DNA of 64,000 nucleotides from Bacteroidota bacterium (GCA_947461125.1 CANHHX010000004.1:1-64000), one strand, 5' to 3'. Counted from the first letter of the stretch, positions 27,147 to 37,068 are shown. Numbers and translations are program-made. The notes: generated by a model from the letters alone, not told the origin.

Positions 27147-27797
27147 TTAGAATGACTTACTGCCATTAGGCTGGTAACTATATCTAAATGTATAGTAACG
27201 TTGATCTCTCATTTTTACATTATCAGATGCTGTTGCAGCAGGTGTTACACCACCTTTGTAATAATTTAATATTTCAACTTTTGCAAACTTTCCAGTTGCG
27301 GTTCTGATAACTAAAACACGACCAGGAATTGGAGTCACCAAGTTTTTTAACCCGTCATATACATACCAACCTCTGTTGCTGCCAAATGGAATGGCATAAG
27401 CAGTAGGAATATTTTCTGTTCTGAATGTTGAATCTGAATGAATTGTTTTTAAATCTTCAAAAAGACCAACAAAAACAAAACCACCACCAGCACCTGGTCC
27501 ACCATTACCACTATTGGTTATGATAGCAGTACCTCTAAATGCGATATCCCATTTATTAGTTGCACTATCGGTAGATGGCACAATCACACCTCTTTCAAGA
27601 CTATAAAAAGTATACTTACCAGCACCAAAAGGCATTCCTCCAAGTGGCGGCACACCAGGTGTGATACCAATAATGGTATCGGCAGGTAGGTCTTTTACAG
27701 TTTTAGAAACAACTGGCTCTACCTTCGTCGTATTATTTTCTTTTGTACAAGCGGCAAATAATAAAAAAGCAAAAATTGTGTAGATGATCTTTTTCAT
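27147..27797 (-). CDS. hmuY: HmuY family heme-binding lipoprotein
   Basis: A 216-residue lipoprotein (Cys17 in LLFAAC) of the HmuY family, which binds heme at the cell surface and hands it to the HmuR receptor. Family blocks are visible: YTFYSLERGVIVP, then NKWDIAFRGTAIITN, and the C-terminal RYYTFRYSYQPNG. The start codon overlaps the stop of the HmuR gene by 4 bases (ATGA), so the two are translated together. Which residues bind heme in this member cannot be told from sequence alone. Confidence 0.88.
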   Translation of the reverse strand: MKKIIYTIFAFLLFAACTKENNTTKVEPVVSKTVKDLPADTIIGITPGVPPLGGMPFGAGKYTFYSLERGVIVPSTDSATNKWDIAFRGTAIITNSGNGGPGAGGGFVFVGLFEDLKTIHSDSTFRTENIPTAYAIPFGSNRGWYVYDGLKNLVTPIPGRVLVIRTATGKFAKVEILNYYKGGVTPAATASDNVKMRDQRYYTFRYSYQPNGSKSF

Positions 27798-29908
27798 GGT
27801 GTTGATTTTTCGATTGATTGTTTAAGTGAAAAGTTGATGCTTATAAATCCAGTACGTCCCATAAAATTGGGCATATTAATAGGGTCTCTATAATTGAAAA
27901 TATTATTACAACCTGCTTGCATGGTAATATTTTTTGTAAGCGGAAGCCCGATGGTTGCATTGAATTGAACAAAGCCTAAAGCCTTGCTATCATTGGTATT
28001 GTAGAGGCCGTTACCATCAGTGTCCGTTACATACCAGCTACTTCTATAAAGTGCACGCACCGTTGCAAATACCTGCTCTTTTTGATACTGCAATTTTAAA
28101 TTAAACTGATGTTTACTTCTATTGGGTAAACCAACATACTCGGAAGCATGTAAGCGCTTACTATATCCATTTGCATCACGGGTAAACACTTTTCCTTCTT
28201 CAATTTTATCTAGTTCAGAAGCATCGCCTGATAATAAAAATTGATACCCGCTACTTATTAAATAATATTTTCCAAATTTATGTTCACCGTTAAATTCCAA
28301 CCCTTTTGTAAATGCTGTTTTTACATTGAGGTAGCTAAATATTTGAGCGCCGCCTGGCCTATAGGCGACCAATCTACTATCAATTAAATTATTGATGTTA
28401 TTATAAAAGAGCCCTACCGAAAAATTATGTTTTGCAGATGGTGCATAATCAAAACTTGCATGATAGCCTGTAGAAAATTCTGGTTGCAATGCAGCAAGGC
28501 TGTAATAATCCTGCTCGATACTTGCAATTTGTCCTATGCCTTTAAGTGCAGAAATAATTTTTTGTGCTTCAATAGCACCAAACACACTATAACCACCAGC
28601 AGCAGTGTTTGTGAAATTCAAATAAAGCTGTCTAAAATCCGGAGCTTTAAAACCTCGGCCTACACTTGCCTTAACATTAATCTTATTGGTAATTGAATAC
28701 TTTAAAGCGAGCTTTGGACTAAACGCTGCTGCAAATAGCGCGTTGTGATCATAGCGTGCACCGCCAATTATAACAAGCCTTTCTATTGGCTTCCATTCCG
28801 ATTGAAAAAAAGCATAGCCTACCGAATTTTCCTTGGTGCTTTCTCTTTTATCGTACCTTGTGCTATTGGCCCTGTCTACTAAATAACCTGCACCAATAGA
28901 GGTTTCAAGGTTTTTTGAAACAACAATATCTGTTTGTGTTTCGAACCTTAAAAAATGTTGCTTAAAATAATCGGTGTAGGGTGCTCCAGATGTAGTAGCT
29001 AGCTCCTGCTCACTCATAAATGTTGTTGCATACAGCTTAGCACTGGTTCTAACGCTGCTATTAAATTTATGCAGTAAGGTTGCCGAAAAATTGGCGTCAT
29101 CATTTGATTCTTTTCCTTGGGAGTTTACTATAACACCATTATTTTCTACTGCGATTTCATTGGTAATACGCTCCCTATTGAATCTTACCGATCCCAACAG
29201 TTTTGTTTTGTCTGAAATTTGATAACCCAGTTGATGTTGCTGTGTAAATCTATTAATGGGCGTTACAAAACTAGTTTGACTATTGGGGCGCAAACTAAAT
29301 CCATTGGTATGGTAATTATTGACAAATCCTTGGTAGGTAAATTTATTTTTAGAAATATTGAACGTAGCATTAACATCGGAAGTATTAAAACTTCCATATC
29401 TAGCACTAAGCGCTAACTCATTTTTTATAGGGGTTGTGGTAATTATATTAATCACACCAGCCATTGCTTCACTTCCATATAAACTAGAAGAAGGGCCTTT
29501 TACAATTTCAATTTGCTTGATATTTCCAACCGTGATTCTATTTAAATCTAGTATACCAGCGGTTCTTCCTACCAGTGGCTCTCCGTTTAATAATATTAAG
29601 GTGTAATCAGGATTCAACCCCTGCATTTGAACACCTGCACCAAAACCACTCGTTAAAAATAAACCTGTTTGTTCTTGTAAAATATCTGCGAGTCTAACTG
29701 AACCCGCTTGTGCAATTTGCTTACTTGAAATAAGTGTTACCGGAACGGCAACATTACCTAACTTTTTTTCGGTTCTAGTGGCGGTCACTACGATCTCATC
29801 GGCCGAACCATACAATGTGTCTGCGCTAGGTATTGTACCCACCTGCCCGTTAGCAGCTGTAAAGCCAAAAAACAAACCCGCTATCAAACCGCTAAACCGC
29901 ATCTGCAT
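27794..29908 (-). CDS. hmuR: TonB-dependent heme receptor, HmuR-like
   Basis: An outer-membrane TonB-dependent receptor of about 704 residues. After a signal peptide (FGFTAANGQ) comes the TonB box (DEIVVTATR), a plug domain with GLNPDYTLILLNGEP and IEIVKGPSSSLYGSEAMAGVINI, and a barrel ending in a C-terminal strand (FISINFSLKQ, then a short tail). The segment GFKAPDFRQLY corresponds to the FRAP-box region of heme receptors. The receptor role is supported mainly by the overlapping HmuY gene. The start is the ATG at 29908 or 29902; the ATG at 29947 gives an unlikely leader. Confidence 0.82.
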   Translation of the reverse strand: MQMRFSGLIAGLFFGFTAANGQVGTIPSADTLYGSADEIVVTATRTEKKLGNVAVPVTLISSKQIAQAGSVRLADILQEQTGLFLTSGFGAGVQMQGLNPDYTLILLNGEPLVGRTAGILDLNRITVGNIKQIEIVKGPSSSLYGSEAMAGVINIITTTPIKNELALSARYGSFNTSDVNATFNISKNKFTYQGFVNNYHTNGFSLRPNSQTSFVTPINRFTQQHQLGYQISDKTKLLGSVRFNRERITNEIAVENNGVIVNSQGKESNDDANFSATLLHKFNSSVRTSAKLYATTFMSEQELATTSGAPYTDYFKQHFLRFETQTDIVVSKNLETSIGAGYLVDRANSTRYDKRESTKENSVGYAFFQSEWKPIERLVIIGGARYDHNALFAAAFSPKLALKYSITNKINVKASVGRGFKAPDFRQLYLNFTNTAAGGYSVFGAIEAQKIISALKGIGQIASIEQDYYSLAALQPEFSTGYHASFDYAPSAKHNFSVGLFYNNINNLIDSRLVAYRPGGAQIFSYLNVKTAFTKGLEFNGEHKFGKYYLISSGYQFLLSGDASELDKIEEGKVFTRDANGYSKRLHASEYVGLPNRSKHQFNLKLQYQKEQVFATVRALYRSSWYVTDTDGNGLYNTNDSKALGFVQFNATIGLPLTKNITMQAGCNNIFNYRDPINMPNFMGRTGFISINFSLKQSIEKSTP

Positions 29909-30012
29909 TGATTTCAAGTGCAAATGTGGCTTATAGCAAGGGTGCAATTGTCATAGAATTGTAGAACGGCATGGTGCTGTTCTTTTATGACTTTTTAATG
30001 ACAAAAACGACC

Positions 30013-30882
30013 TTATTGTATAACAACATAGTTCCATTTATACGCTGTAGATGAAACAACCGCTGTTGCATTGGTATTAATGGTAAACCCTGTTGTTGTT
30101 AAATTAACCCAAACGGCTTGTGCAGCAGCTAAACTCGCTGTTGCAGCATTAGCTGGCGTGATGACTACAACAGGCGCTGTTGAAAAAGCAGTATTATAAG
30201 TAATAGTAGCTAATACTGCATTAACGGAAGGGCTTGTACCCGTTGTTATTGCTACAACACCACTCATATCTGTTCCTGTTACAGAAACTGCTGATGGCGA
30301 TGTACCCGCACCGGTAGATGCTGCAATACTTAAAGCGCCAGAATTTCCTTTGATGTGTTTAGCAGTGATATCATTTGTTGTAACGATCGCTCCCGATGTA
30401 CTCACACGCGTAATTGATCCATTACCTAATACAATCGTGTTCGATGTTGAGTTCGTTGATCCCTGACCAATCGCTACCGCATTACTCACACCTTCTCCAA
30501 TATTTGTACTAAATCCTATCGCAACATTATTACTACCCGTACTATTTGATGACATCGTATTATACCCTATACCCACATTGTTACCGCCCGTACTCAAACT
30601 CCTCAACGCATACATACCAACACCCACATTATTATTACCCGTCGTGTTCGATAACATCGCCTCATAACCTACCCCCGTATTATAATAACCCGTCGTGTTC
30701 GATAACATCGCACTCGTTCCATAACTACTATTACCAAATCCTGTCGTCGTATTCTTTAATGCCTGATAACCCACTGCCGTATTATTGGTGCCCGTATTCG
30801 CAGACGCTGTCGCTGATCCTTGCAACGCCTGATAACCCACAGCCGTGTTGTACGTGATAAAAGGTACACTACCATTCGCCCC
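30013..30882 (-). pseudogene. YadA-head-like repeat protein, 5'-truncated fragment
   Basis: An open frame of 290 codons with no ATG: the frame is closed upstream by TAA at 30883-30885, and the only start-like codon is a GTG at 30840 placed inside a repeat (NTAVGYQAL). It therefore looks like the C-terminal part of a longer surface protein that has lost its signal peptide and N-terminal part. It contains five 17-residue repeats of the type NTxVGYxAxxxNTTGxN (as in YadA heads and other trimeric adhesins), then a beta-rich C-terminal domain ending in YKWNYVVIQ. It may be a dead remnant or a silent cassette. A real gene starting at the GTG cannot be excluded, but such a protein would not be exported. 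Confidence 0.6.
30529..30783 (-). repeat. Five tandem 51-bp coding repeats
   Basis: Five in-frame repeats of 51 bases encode 17-residue units with the pattern N-x-x-V-G-Y-x-x-M/L-x-x-N-T-T-G-x-N. DNA identity between units is partial. The units are contiguous and without spacers, so this is a protein repeat and not a CRISPR array. Confidence 0.85.
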
Positions 30883-30885
30883 TTA

Positions 30886-31087
30886 TAAATCATTCAATAT
30901 CGTATTACAAATTGACTGCATGTCAAAAACATACAGGTATACGCTTAAATGTCACTTAAATAAGTGTGGTGGGGCTACAACATAGTGGCACAATCTGTAA
31001 TATACAGTGCTTAAATGTTGTAAGAAAGCAAAGGAGACAACGATATTGACCGATTTTACGGCAAATTCAAGCTTGAACCTAATTGTG
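30886..31087. other. Non-coding gap upstream of the repeat-protein fragment
   Basis: About 200 bases with no gene. It holds one small palindrome, CACTTA-AA-TAAGTG at 30953-30966, and no recognisable promoter or terminator. The missing start of the repeat-protein gene is not found here in any frame. Confidence 0.5.
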
Positions 31088-32170
31088 TTATGAACTAGCT
31101 TGCTTCAAGGTTGCCAGTACTTCATCAGTAACACTGCCAAAAAAACAAATACCCGCAGCTTGATTTTGTAAGGCATATTTGATACCTGAAGCTAACTCGG
31201 TTTGGTTATTAAAGTCTGGTAAAAATAAGCCAGCATAAAGAGGCACACCATCTTTTAGGAACCTTACACCTTCTGCAACGGCGTCACCAATCCAGGTCAC
31301 ACCCTCTTGATAAAACCCATGATAAATCATTGGGAAAACCATATCTAAATTCCAATTGGTCCAATCTTGTCTTACTATTCGGCGTGCAAGTTCAGGCATT
31401 GGAAAAACGGCAGCACTAATTTTTTTATGGTGCTTATGTGCTACAACCGCTAATTCATTTACCACATTATTAATTGCTTGGTATCTAAATAAACGCCAAG
31501 ATACCTGCGCATCCGGATATCGAAGTGACAAGGGATCATTTCCGGTTTTTGCAACATACGCATCTCTACACGTTTTGCAATAACAAAAATCATATGCAGG
31601 AAGCTCGGTACGCTGATCTAGTTTGTACGTATCCCATAAATTAAGCGGCAGTATCACATCACAAAAACGAATATAATCGAGGTGTAAACCATCAATATAA
31701 TTTTTTGATAAAATAGTATCTGCTTCGTTTTTTAAAAAATCCTGCACTTCTGGTTTTGAAGGACATAACCATTTGTAATATCCAACATAAGGTGGCTTGG
31801 TAGCACATGAATCACCGGAACGAGAAATGGCCGACCATTCTGGATGTTGTTTTAATACATCCCCTCTATTCATCGTCCAATTCCAGCGGTGCGCTTCTAG
31901 TCCTGCATTTTTTGCTTCGGTAAAATGTTTTTCGCTATCAGCTTCAAATAAAAGTCCTCTGATACCTGCATCATAATATGCTTTATATCTTTTTTTGAGT
32001 GCACTAACTTCATCTTTTTTATCTGGATTGATCCAAATCCAGTGTTTATTTTTTTGCTTTTTTACATCCTTGCCTACAGGCATATTAGCAATAGCAGGTA
32101 GTGTCGCAAAGCCAGCAGCAGCAGCGGTTACAATACTATTTTTTAAAAATTGTCTACGATTATTTGACAT
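31088..32170 (-). CDS. GHL10-type glycosidase-like protein with Tat-type signal
   Basis: A 360-residue protein with an N-terminal NRRQFLKN and hydrophobic run, typical of Tat export. The body is a TIM-barrel of the GHL10/DUF187-like group of putative glycosidases: residues 160-169 read DGLHLDYIRF, where the aspartates are the family's likely catalytic residues, and a CYCKTC segment (196-201) resembles the conserved cysteine pair seen in related barrels. Substrate unknown. The start at 32170 (MSNNRRQF) is preferred over 32179. It follows the CBM9-like gene with a 9-base gap, so the two probably form one operon. Confidence 0.78.
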   Translation of the reverse strand: MSNNRRQFLKNSIVTAAAAGFATLPAIANMPVGKDVKKQKNKHWIWINPDKKDEVSALKKRYKAYYDAGIRGLLFEADSEKHFTEAKNAGLEAHRWNWTMNRGDVLKQHPEWSAISRSGDSCATKPPYVGYYKWLCPSKPEVQDFLKNEADTILSKNYIDGLHLDYIRFCDVILPLNLWDTYKLDQRTELPAYDFCYCKTCRDAYVAKTGNDPLSLRYPDAQVSWRLFRYQAINNVVNELAVVAHKHHKKISAAVFPMPELARRIVRQDWTNWNLDMVFPMIYHGFYQEGVTWIGDAVAEGVRFLKDGVPLYAGLFLPDFNNQTELASGIKYALQNQAAGICFFGSVTDEVLATLKQASS

Positions 32171-32179
32171 ACAATACAT

Positions 32180-33010
32180 TTAGTTTTTAAAATACAAATA
32201 GCCCCATTTTACCGGCACGTGCATATCAATAACGCCGGTTGGATTCCATACCCAATTGTGTTCCGAAATAGGCTTATTATTTTCATTTAATTTTTTCCGG
32301 TACGATTTTCCATCAGGCTCTAGCGTCCACTGCACGCGCGAAAAATTGATGCGCCAAGGATTTGTAGAAGAAGGTGACGCGGTTCTATTGTTTCTTGAAA
32401 TAGCTGTAAAGGGAATGGCCATTTCAACAGTCCAACCACTATCAATATCGGAATTATCATTGATGGTTCCATTTGCAATTATCTTGGATAGCATACCATT
32501 TGTATTCCATCCCATATCAAAGGTTCCTCCTTTTTTATAAGGCTTATTCATAAATAAATCCATGATGGTTCCAAGCACATTTATTTCAATTTCAAAATAC
32601 TGTTCACCATCACCCATGGGATCAATAAAAACTTCAAAATCATGATCGCGATATATGATGTCGTCGTGTTTTTTTAAAGTACCCCATAAATGCGGTTCTT
32701 CCAAAACAGCGCCAATGTATAAATATTGACTATCCCACATCATTTTAACAGTAGTACTAAAAGCTGGCTTGGGCTTACTAGCACCTTCAATATCTTCAAA
32801 ATCTGAAATTAGTACCGCTTGTTTCCAATCATGTTCCTTTAATTTTCCATCCACCTTAATTGGCCGCTTTGCCATTCGGGCTTTATACTTTTTTTCGGAA
32901 TGAAGCGAAGAAGAAAGAACCGTTTGAGCTACTAGATGCGTGCAAAACAACACAAGCAATAGGGCCATTAAAGCACTCGTTTTTTGCTGAAAAAGCTGTT
33001 TTGATGGCAT
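32180..33010 (-). CDS. CBM9-like carbohydrate-binding protein
   Basis: A 276-residue exported protein. After a signal peptide (LVAQ) a single CBM9-like beta-sandwich fills about residues 45-275: it opens with KRPIKVDGKLKEHDWKQA, continues with VKMMWDSQYLYIGAVLEEP and DHDFEVFIDPMGDG, and ends with a WNPTGVIDMHVP segment. Related domains bind ends of xylan or cellulose chains or cap enzymes. No catalytic domain is attached. It is the first gene of a pair with the GHL10-type protein and is divergent from the DUF1553 cluster. Confidence 0.82.
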   Translation of the reverse strand: MPSKQLFQQKTSALMALLLVLFCTHLVAQTVLSSSLHSEKKYKARMAKRPIKVDGKLKEHDWKQAVLISDFEDIEGASKPKPAFSTTVKMMWDSQYLYIGAVLEEPHLWGTLKKHDDIIYRDHDFEVFIDPMGDGEQYFEIEINVLGTIMDLFMNKPYKKGGTFDMGWNTNGMLSKIIANGTINDNSDIDSGWTVEMAIPFTAISRNNRTASPSSTNPWRINFSRVQWTLEPDGKSYRKKLNENNKPISEHNWVWNPTGVIDMHVPVKWGYLYFKN

Positions 33011-33288
33011 AACTGTTTCTTTCTGCTTAAAAATAAATCAAAATTGCGGATACCGATTCAACAGAATAGGCATTTTACACATCAAAATTAACGCAAAATA
33101 TACGATTGATTATTTTTAAAATATTATTTATTAATGTTTTATGAATTATATTTTATTTACATTTATAATTAAAACACCTCTTATTTAGCCTTTTCCTGCA
33201 CTTTTTTATCTACCCAACATATTACTAGAAAAATGGGCCTATAAAGAAGTATATTTAAGTACTGATTTGCTATTATAAATGTGTTCAT
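33011..33288. promoter_or_regulatory. Divergent AT-rich control region
   Basis: A 278-base gap between the CBM9-like gene (minus) and the DUF1553 gene (plus). On the minus strand a perfect -7 element TAATTTTG (plus CAAAATTA, 33083-33090) could drive the CBM9-GHL10 pair, though no TTTG element lies 19 bases upstream. On the plus strand I see no convincing promoter. The centre (about 33105-33180) is a long run of A and T. Confidence 0.4.
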
Positions 33289-35610
33289 ATGATTAACAAA
33301 CGACTCTTCATCTTAACAGGCGTTTGCCTTGTTGTTGGTGTATTAGCTTACTACTCTTTTAGAACCACTGCTGTGGATGATGTAAGAGTGCCAGATGTTG
33401 TAAGCTATAATTATGATGTAAGACCTATTTTATCAGACAAATGTTTTAGTTGTCATGGACCAGATCCTAAAAAAAGGGAAGCTGGTTTACGCCTTGATAT
33501 AGAAAGCGAAGCCTACAAAGCTTTACAAGATCACCCAACCAAACGAGGCATTGTTCCTGGCAAACCAGAACTATCAGAAGTATTTCAAAGAATAACAACA
33601 ACAGATTCTAGTCTTGTAATGCCTGTGGCATCCAGCAAATTACCGAGGCTCACAGACAATGAAGTAGCTATTATAAAAAAATGGATTGAACAAGGTGCGA
33701 AATATGAAAAGCACTGGGCTTTTACGATTCCACAAAAACAAGCACTACCAAAAGTTGATGAAGAAAGTTGGCCTAAAAATGAAATCGACTATTTTATTTT
33801 AAATAAAATGGAAGAAAAAGGTTTGACGCCCAACGAAGTTGCAGATAAAGAGCGCCTTGTAAAACGTGTATACATGGATGTAGTGGGTGTATTACCTACC
33901 GAAGCCGAAACAAAAGCTTTTGTAAATGATAATAGCGATAACGCTTACGAAAAGTTAGTAGACCGTTTATTAGCCATGCCACAGTACGGTGAAAAAATGG
34001 CGATTAGCTGGCTCGATATTGCACGCTATGCAGATAGCCATGGTTATCAAGACGATAATTATAGAAGTCAGTGGCCTTGGAGAGATTGGGTAATTCATGC
34101 ATTCAATAAAAATTTATCGTACAACGAATTTATAACTTGGCAATTAGCTGGAGACTTAATACCAGGTGCCACCAAGGAACAAATTTTAGCAACGGGCTTT
34201 AATAGAAATCATAAAATCACGGAAGAAGGTGGTGTCATTGATGAAGAATACCGAATCGAATACGCATCAGATAGAACGAACACATTTGGCCGTTCGGTAC
34301 TTGCACTCACTGTAGAATGTGCAAAGTGTCACGATCATAAATATGATCCTATTTCACAAAAAGATTACTACCAACTCTTTGCGTTTTTTAATAACGTGAA
34401 TGAAGTTGGTTTAGAATCTACTGTTGGTGGACCTGTTACCTATGCAAAAAATCCACGCATGGACATCACCAACGAAGATGTCAAAGGGATTTTAAAATTC
34501 ATCAACAAATTAGATACCAATAAACTTGAAGTATCTGTAATGGGTGATTTAGACACCCTTCGTAAAACCTATATTTTAGATAGAGGTAGCTATGCAGCAA
34601 AAACAGTTGAAGTAGAAGCTGGTACACCGGCTGCTGTTTTACAATTTGATGCATCCCTGCCAAAAAATAGACTAGGATTGGCAAAATGGTTATTTGATAA
34701 AAGAAATAGTTTAACAGCACGTGTGTTTGTAAATAGAATGTGGCAGGAATTTTTTGGTAGAGGCCTTGTAAAATCTGCAGCAGATTTTGGTATGCAAGGA
34801 AACCTTCCCACACACCCTGCATTACTAGACTGGTTAGCCGTAGATTTCAGAGACAATGGATGGGATATGAAAAGGCTTGTCAAACAAATATTAATGTCGG
34901 CAACCTACCAGCAATCAAGTGAAATTTCTGAAAAAAAGCAAAGAGTAGATCCTCTAAACACCTATTGGTCTTATGCGCCAAGAGTTCGTTATTCTGCAGA
35001 ACTTGTAAGAGACATGCTACTATCTAGCAGTGGCTTACTCAATAAAACAATTGGTGGACCTAGTGTAAAACCATACCAGCCACCAGGACTTTGGGAACTT
35101 GCTACTTCTGGCCGAGGTATTTTAAATAAGTACATGCAAGATACCGGACAAGCGCTTTATAGAAGAGGCATGTACACATTTATAAAACGTACTGTACCGC
35201 CACCCTCTATGATGATGTTTGACGGAAGCAATAGAGACGAGTGTCAAGTAACAAGGTACCGTACCAATACGCCACTGCAAGCGCTTATCATGCTCAACGA
35301 CCCAACCGTACTAGAAGCATCAAAAGCACTTGCCGATAAATTATTACAACAAAAAGCGGGTGCCAATACGTTTGTCGAAAAAGCTTTTAGATCCATTTTG
35401 TGTAGACAAGCAAGTAGTAAAGAAATTGAAACGCTTGTTGCTTTTTACGACGAAATAAAAAAAGAATTAGCAAAGGATCAAAAAAAGGCAGCAACACTTG
35501 TTGAGCCAGGCACCTATAAACCAAGAACAAAACAAATCGTTGATCTCGCTGCTGCTATGCAAACCATTCAGGTTATTTATAACATGCAAGAAGCGATCAC
35601 AAAAACATAA
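33289..35610 (+). CDS. PSCyt1-DUF1549-DUF1553 protein (c-type cytochrome fusion)
   Basis: A 773-residue exported protein with an N-terminal membrane helix or signal. A cytochrome domain of the planctomycete type (PSCyt1, about 38-130) has the heme motif CFSCH at 52-56. DUF1549 (about 155-360) follows, with a second CxxCH, CAKCH at 344-348 in CAKCHDHKYDP, and then DUF1553 (about 465-730; NRMWQEFFGRGLVKSAADFG, TPLQALIMLNDP). The biochemical role of these domains is not established to my knowledge; they are abundant in Planctomycetes. It begins a plus-strand cluster; the DUF1501 gene starts 3 bases after its stop. Compared with many relatives it lacks an inserted LamG-like domain. Confidence 0.88.
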   Translation: MINKRLFILTGVCLVVGVLAYYSFRTTAVDDVRVPDVVSYNYDVRPILSDKCFSCHGPDPKKREAGLRLDIESEAYKALQDHPTKRGIVPGKPELSEVFQRITTTDSSLVMPVASSKLPRLTDNEVAIIKKWIEQGAKYEKHWAFTIPQKQALPKVDEESWPKNEIDYFILNKMEEKGLTPNEVADKERLVKRVYMDVVGVLPTEAETKAFVNDNSDNAYEKLVDRLLAMPQYGEKMAISWLDIARYADSHGYQDDNYRSQWPWRDWVIHAFNKNLSYNEFITWQLAGDLIPGATKEQILATGFNRNHKITEEGGVIDEEYRIEYASDRTNTFGRSVLALTVECAKCHDHKYDPISQKDYYQLFAFFNNVNEVGLESTVGGPVTYAKNPRMDITNEDVKGILKFINKLDTNKLEVSVMGDLDTLRKTYILDRGSYAAKTVEVEAGTPAAVLQFDASLPKNRLGLAKWLFDKRNSLTARVFVNRMWQEFFGRGLVKSAADFGMQGNLPTHPALLDWLAVDFRDNGWDMKRLVKQILMSATYQQSSEISEKKQRVDPLNTYWSYAPRVRYSAELVRDMLLSSSGLLNKTIGGPSVKPYQPPGLWELATSGRGILNKYMQDTGQALYRRGMYTFIKRTVPPPSMMMFDGSNRDECQVTRYRTNTPLQALIMLNDPTVLEASKALADKLLQQKAGANTFVEKAFRSILCRQASSKEIETLVAFYDEIKKELAKDQKKAATLVEPGTYKPRTKQIVDLAAAMQTIQVIYNMQEAITKT

Positions 35611-35613
35611 ACC

Positions 35614-37068
35614 ATGGAAAAAGAATTACTCGAACACGGCCTTAACGCAAATCGAAGGAAATTTATTTCTAGAATGAGCCTTGGATTAGGTAGTGCAGCC
35701 CTTGGCTCACTCCTCATTCCAGATTTATTTGGTGGAAAGGAAAGTGCAGAAGATGCCATCATGAAAGCAGTGCCGCATATTGCACCAAAAGCAAAGCGCG
35801 TTATTTATTTGTTTCAAAATGGCGCACCATCGCAACTCGAAACATTTGATTACAAACCCATGCTTCGTGAAAGAATGGGTGAAGATTTACCAGAGTCCAT
35901 TAGAAATGGTCAGCGTTTAACAGGCATGACAGCGGGTCAAAGTAAATTCCCACTCATTGGGTCTTACTACGACTTCAAACAATATGGAAAATCAGGTGCG
36001 TATGTAAGTGATTTGTTTCCGCATATGGCATCGGTAGTTGACGATTTATGTATTATTAAATCGATGCACACCGAGGCTATAAACCACGATCCAGCATTAA
36101 CATTTTTTCAGTCGGGCGCACAACAAGGCAACAGGCCTAGTATGGGTTCTTGGGTGAGTTATGGACTTGGTACCGAAAATAATAACCTGCCTGCATTTTG
36201 TGTACTCTTATCAAGAGGTAAAGGAAATGGACAGGGTGTTTATTCTAAATTATGGACGAACGGATTTTTAGATTCGGTGCACCAAGGTGTTCAATTTAGT
36301 AGTGGCGATAATCCTATTTTATATTTACAAGATCAAGCTGGCATGGATAGAAATGCGCGCCGCAAAATGCTTGATAAAGTAGCGACACTTAACAATTTAG
36401 AATACGAACAATTTGGTGATCCAGAAATTGCTGCTAAAATTCAGCAATATGAAATGGCCTACCGCATGCAAACAGCTGTTCCAGAAATCATTGACACTTC
36501 TAAAGAATCAGATAGTGTGATAAAAATGTACGGACCAGATTGTTTAGTGCCAGGCACCTACGCAGCAAACTGTTTACTAGCACGTAAATTATCTGAAAGT
36601 GGGGTTCGCTTTATTCAACTCTATCACCAAGGTTGGGATCAGCACGGAAATTTACCAAACGAAATGCGCGGGCAAGCCAAAGATGTAGACCAACCATCGG
36701 CAGCGCTTATAAAAGATTTAAAACAAAGAGGCTTACTCGACGAAACACTTGTTATATGGGGTGGTGAATTTGGAAGAACCAATTTCTGCCAAGGCCCAAT
36801 GACCGTGGATAATTATGGACGTGATCACCACCCACGCTGCTTTAGTATTTGGATGGCAGGTGGCGGTGTAAAACCTGGTATTGTGCATGGAGAAACAGAT
36901 GACTTTGGATACAATATTATCAAAGACCCAGTGCACGTGCATGATTTTCAAGCTACCGTTTTAAACTTATTGGGATTAGAGCATGAACAATTAACTTATA
37001 AATTCCAAGGAAGAAGATACCGTTTAACAGATTTATACGGAAACGTTGTCAATAATATTATCGCATAA
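35614..37068 (+). CDS. DUF1501 family protein, sulfatase-like fold, Tat-type signal
   Basis: A 484-residue protein with NRRKFISR and a hydrophobic run near residue 14, as in Tat-exported proteins. The body is DUF1501: it starts with AKRVIYLFQNGAPSQLETFDYKP and has GWDQHGNLP and VIWGGEFGRTNFCQG, which includes the conserved EFGRT block, then DHHPRCFSIWMAGGGVK split around residue 400. The fold belongs to the alkaline phosphatase/sulfatase superfamily, but the usual sulfatase active-site signature is absent, so the reaction is unknown. DUF1501 and DUF1553 proteins are regularly encoded side by side, as here with a 3-base gap. Confidence 0.88.
   Translation: MEKELLEHGLNANRRKFISRMSLGLGSAALGSLLIPDLFGGKESAEDAIMKAVPHIAPKAKRVIYLFQNGAPSQLETFDYKPMLRERMGEDLPESIRNGQRLTGMTAGQSKFPLIGSYYDFKQYGKSGAYVSDLFPHMASVVDDLCIIKSMHTEAINHDPALTFFQSGAQQGNRPSMGSWVSYGLGTENNNLPAFCVLLSRGKGNGQGVYSKLWTNGFLDSVHQGVQFSSGDNPILYLQDQAGMDRNARRKMLDKVATLNNLEYEQFGDPEIAAKIQQYEMAYRMQTAVPEIIDTSKESDSVIKMYGPDCLVPGTYAANCLLARKLSESGVRFIQLYHQGWDQHGNLPNEMRGQAKDVDQPSAALIKDLKQRGLLDETLVIWGGEFGRTNFCQGPMTVDNYGRDHHPRCFSIWMAGGGVKPGIVHGETDDFGYNIIKDPVHVHDFQATVLNLLGLEHEQLTYKFQGRRYRLTDLYGNVVNNIIA

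Noticed and set aside
30546-30857. Plus-strand open frame and regular repeats that could suggest a CRISPR array
   Set aside because: The 51-base units are contiguous, imperfect and in frame with a YadA-head-like protein on the minus strand; there are no unique spacers.
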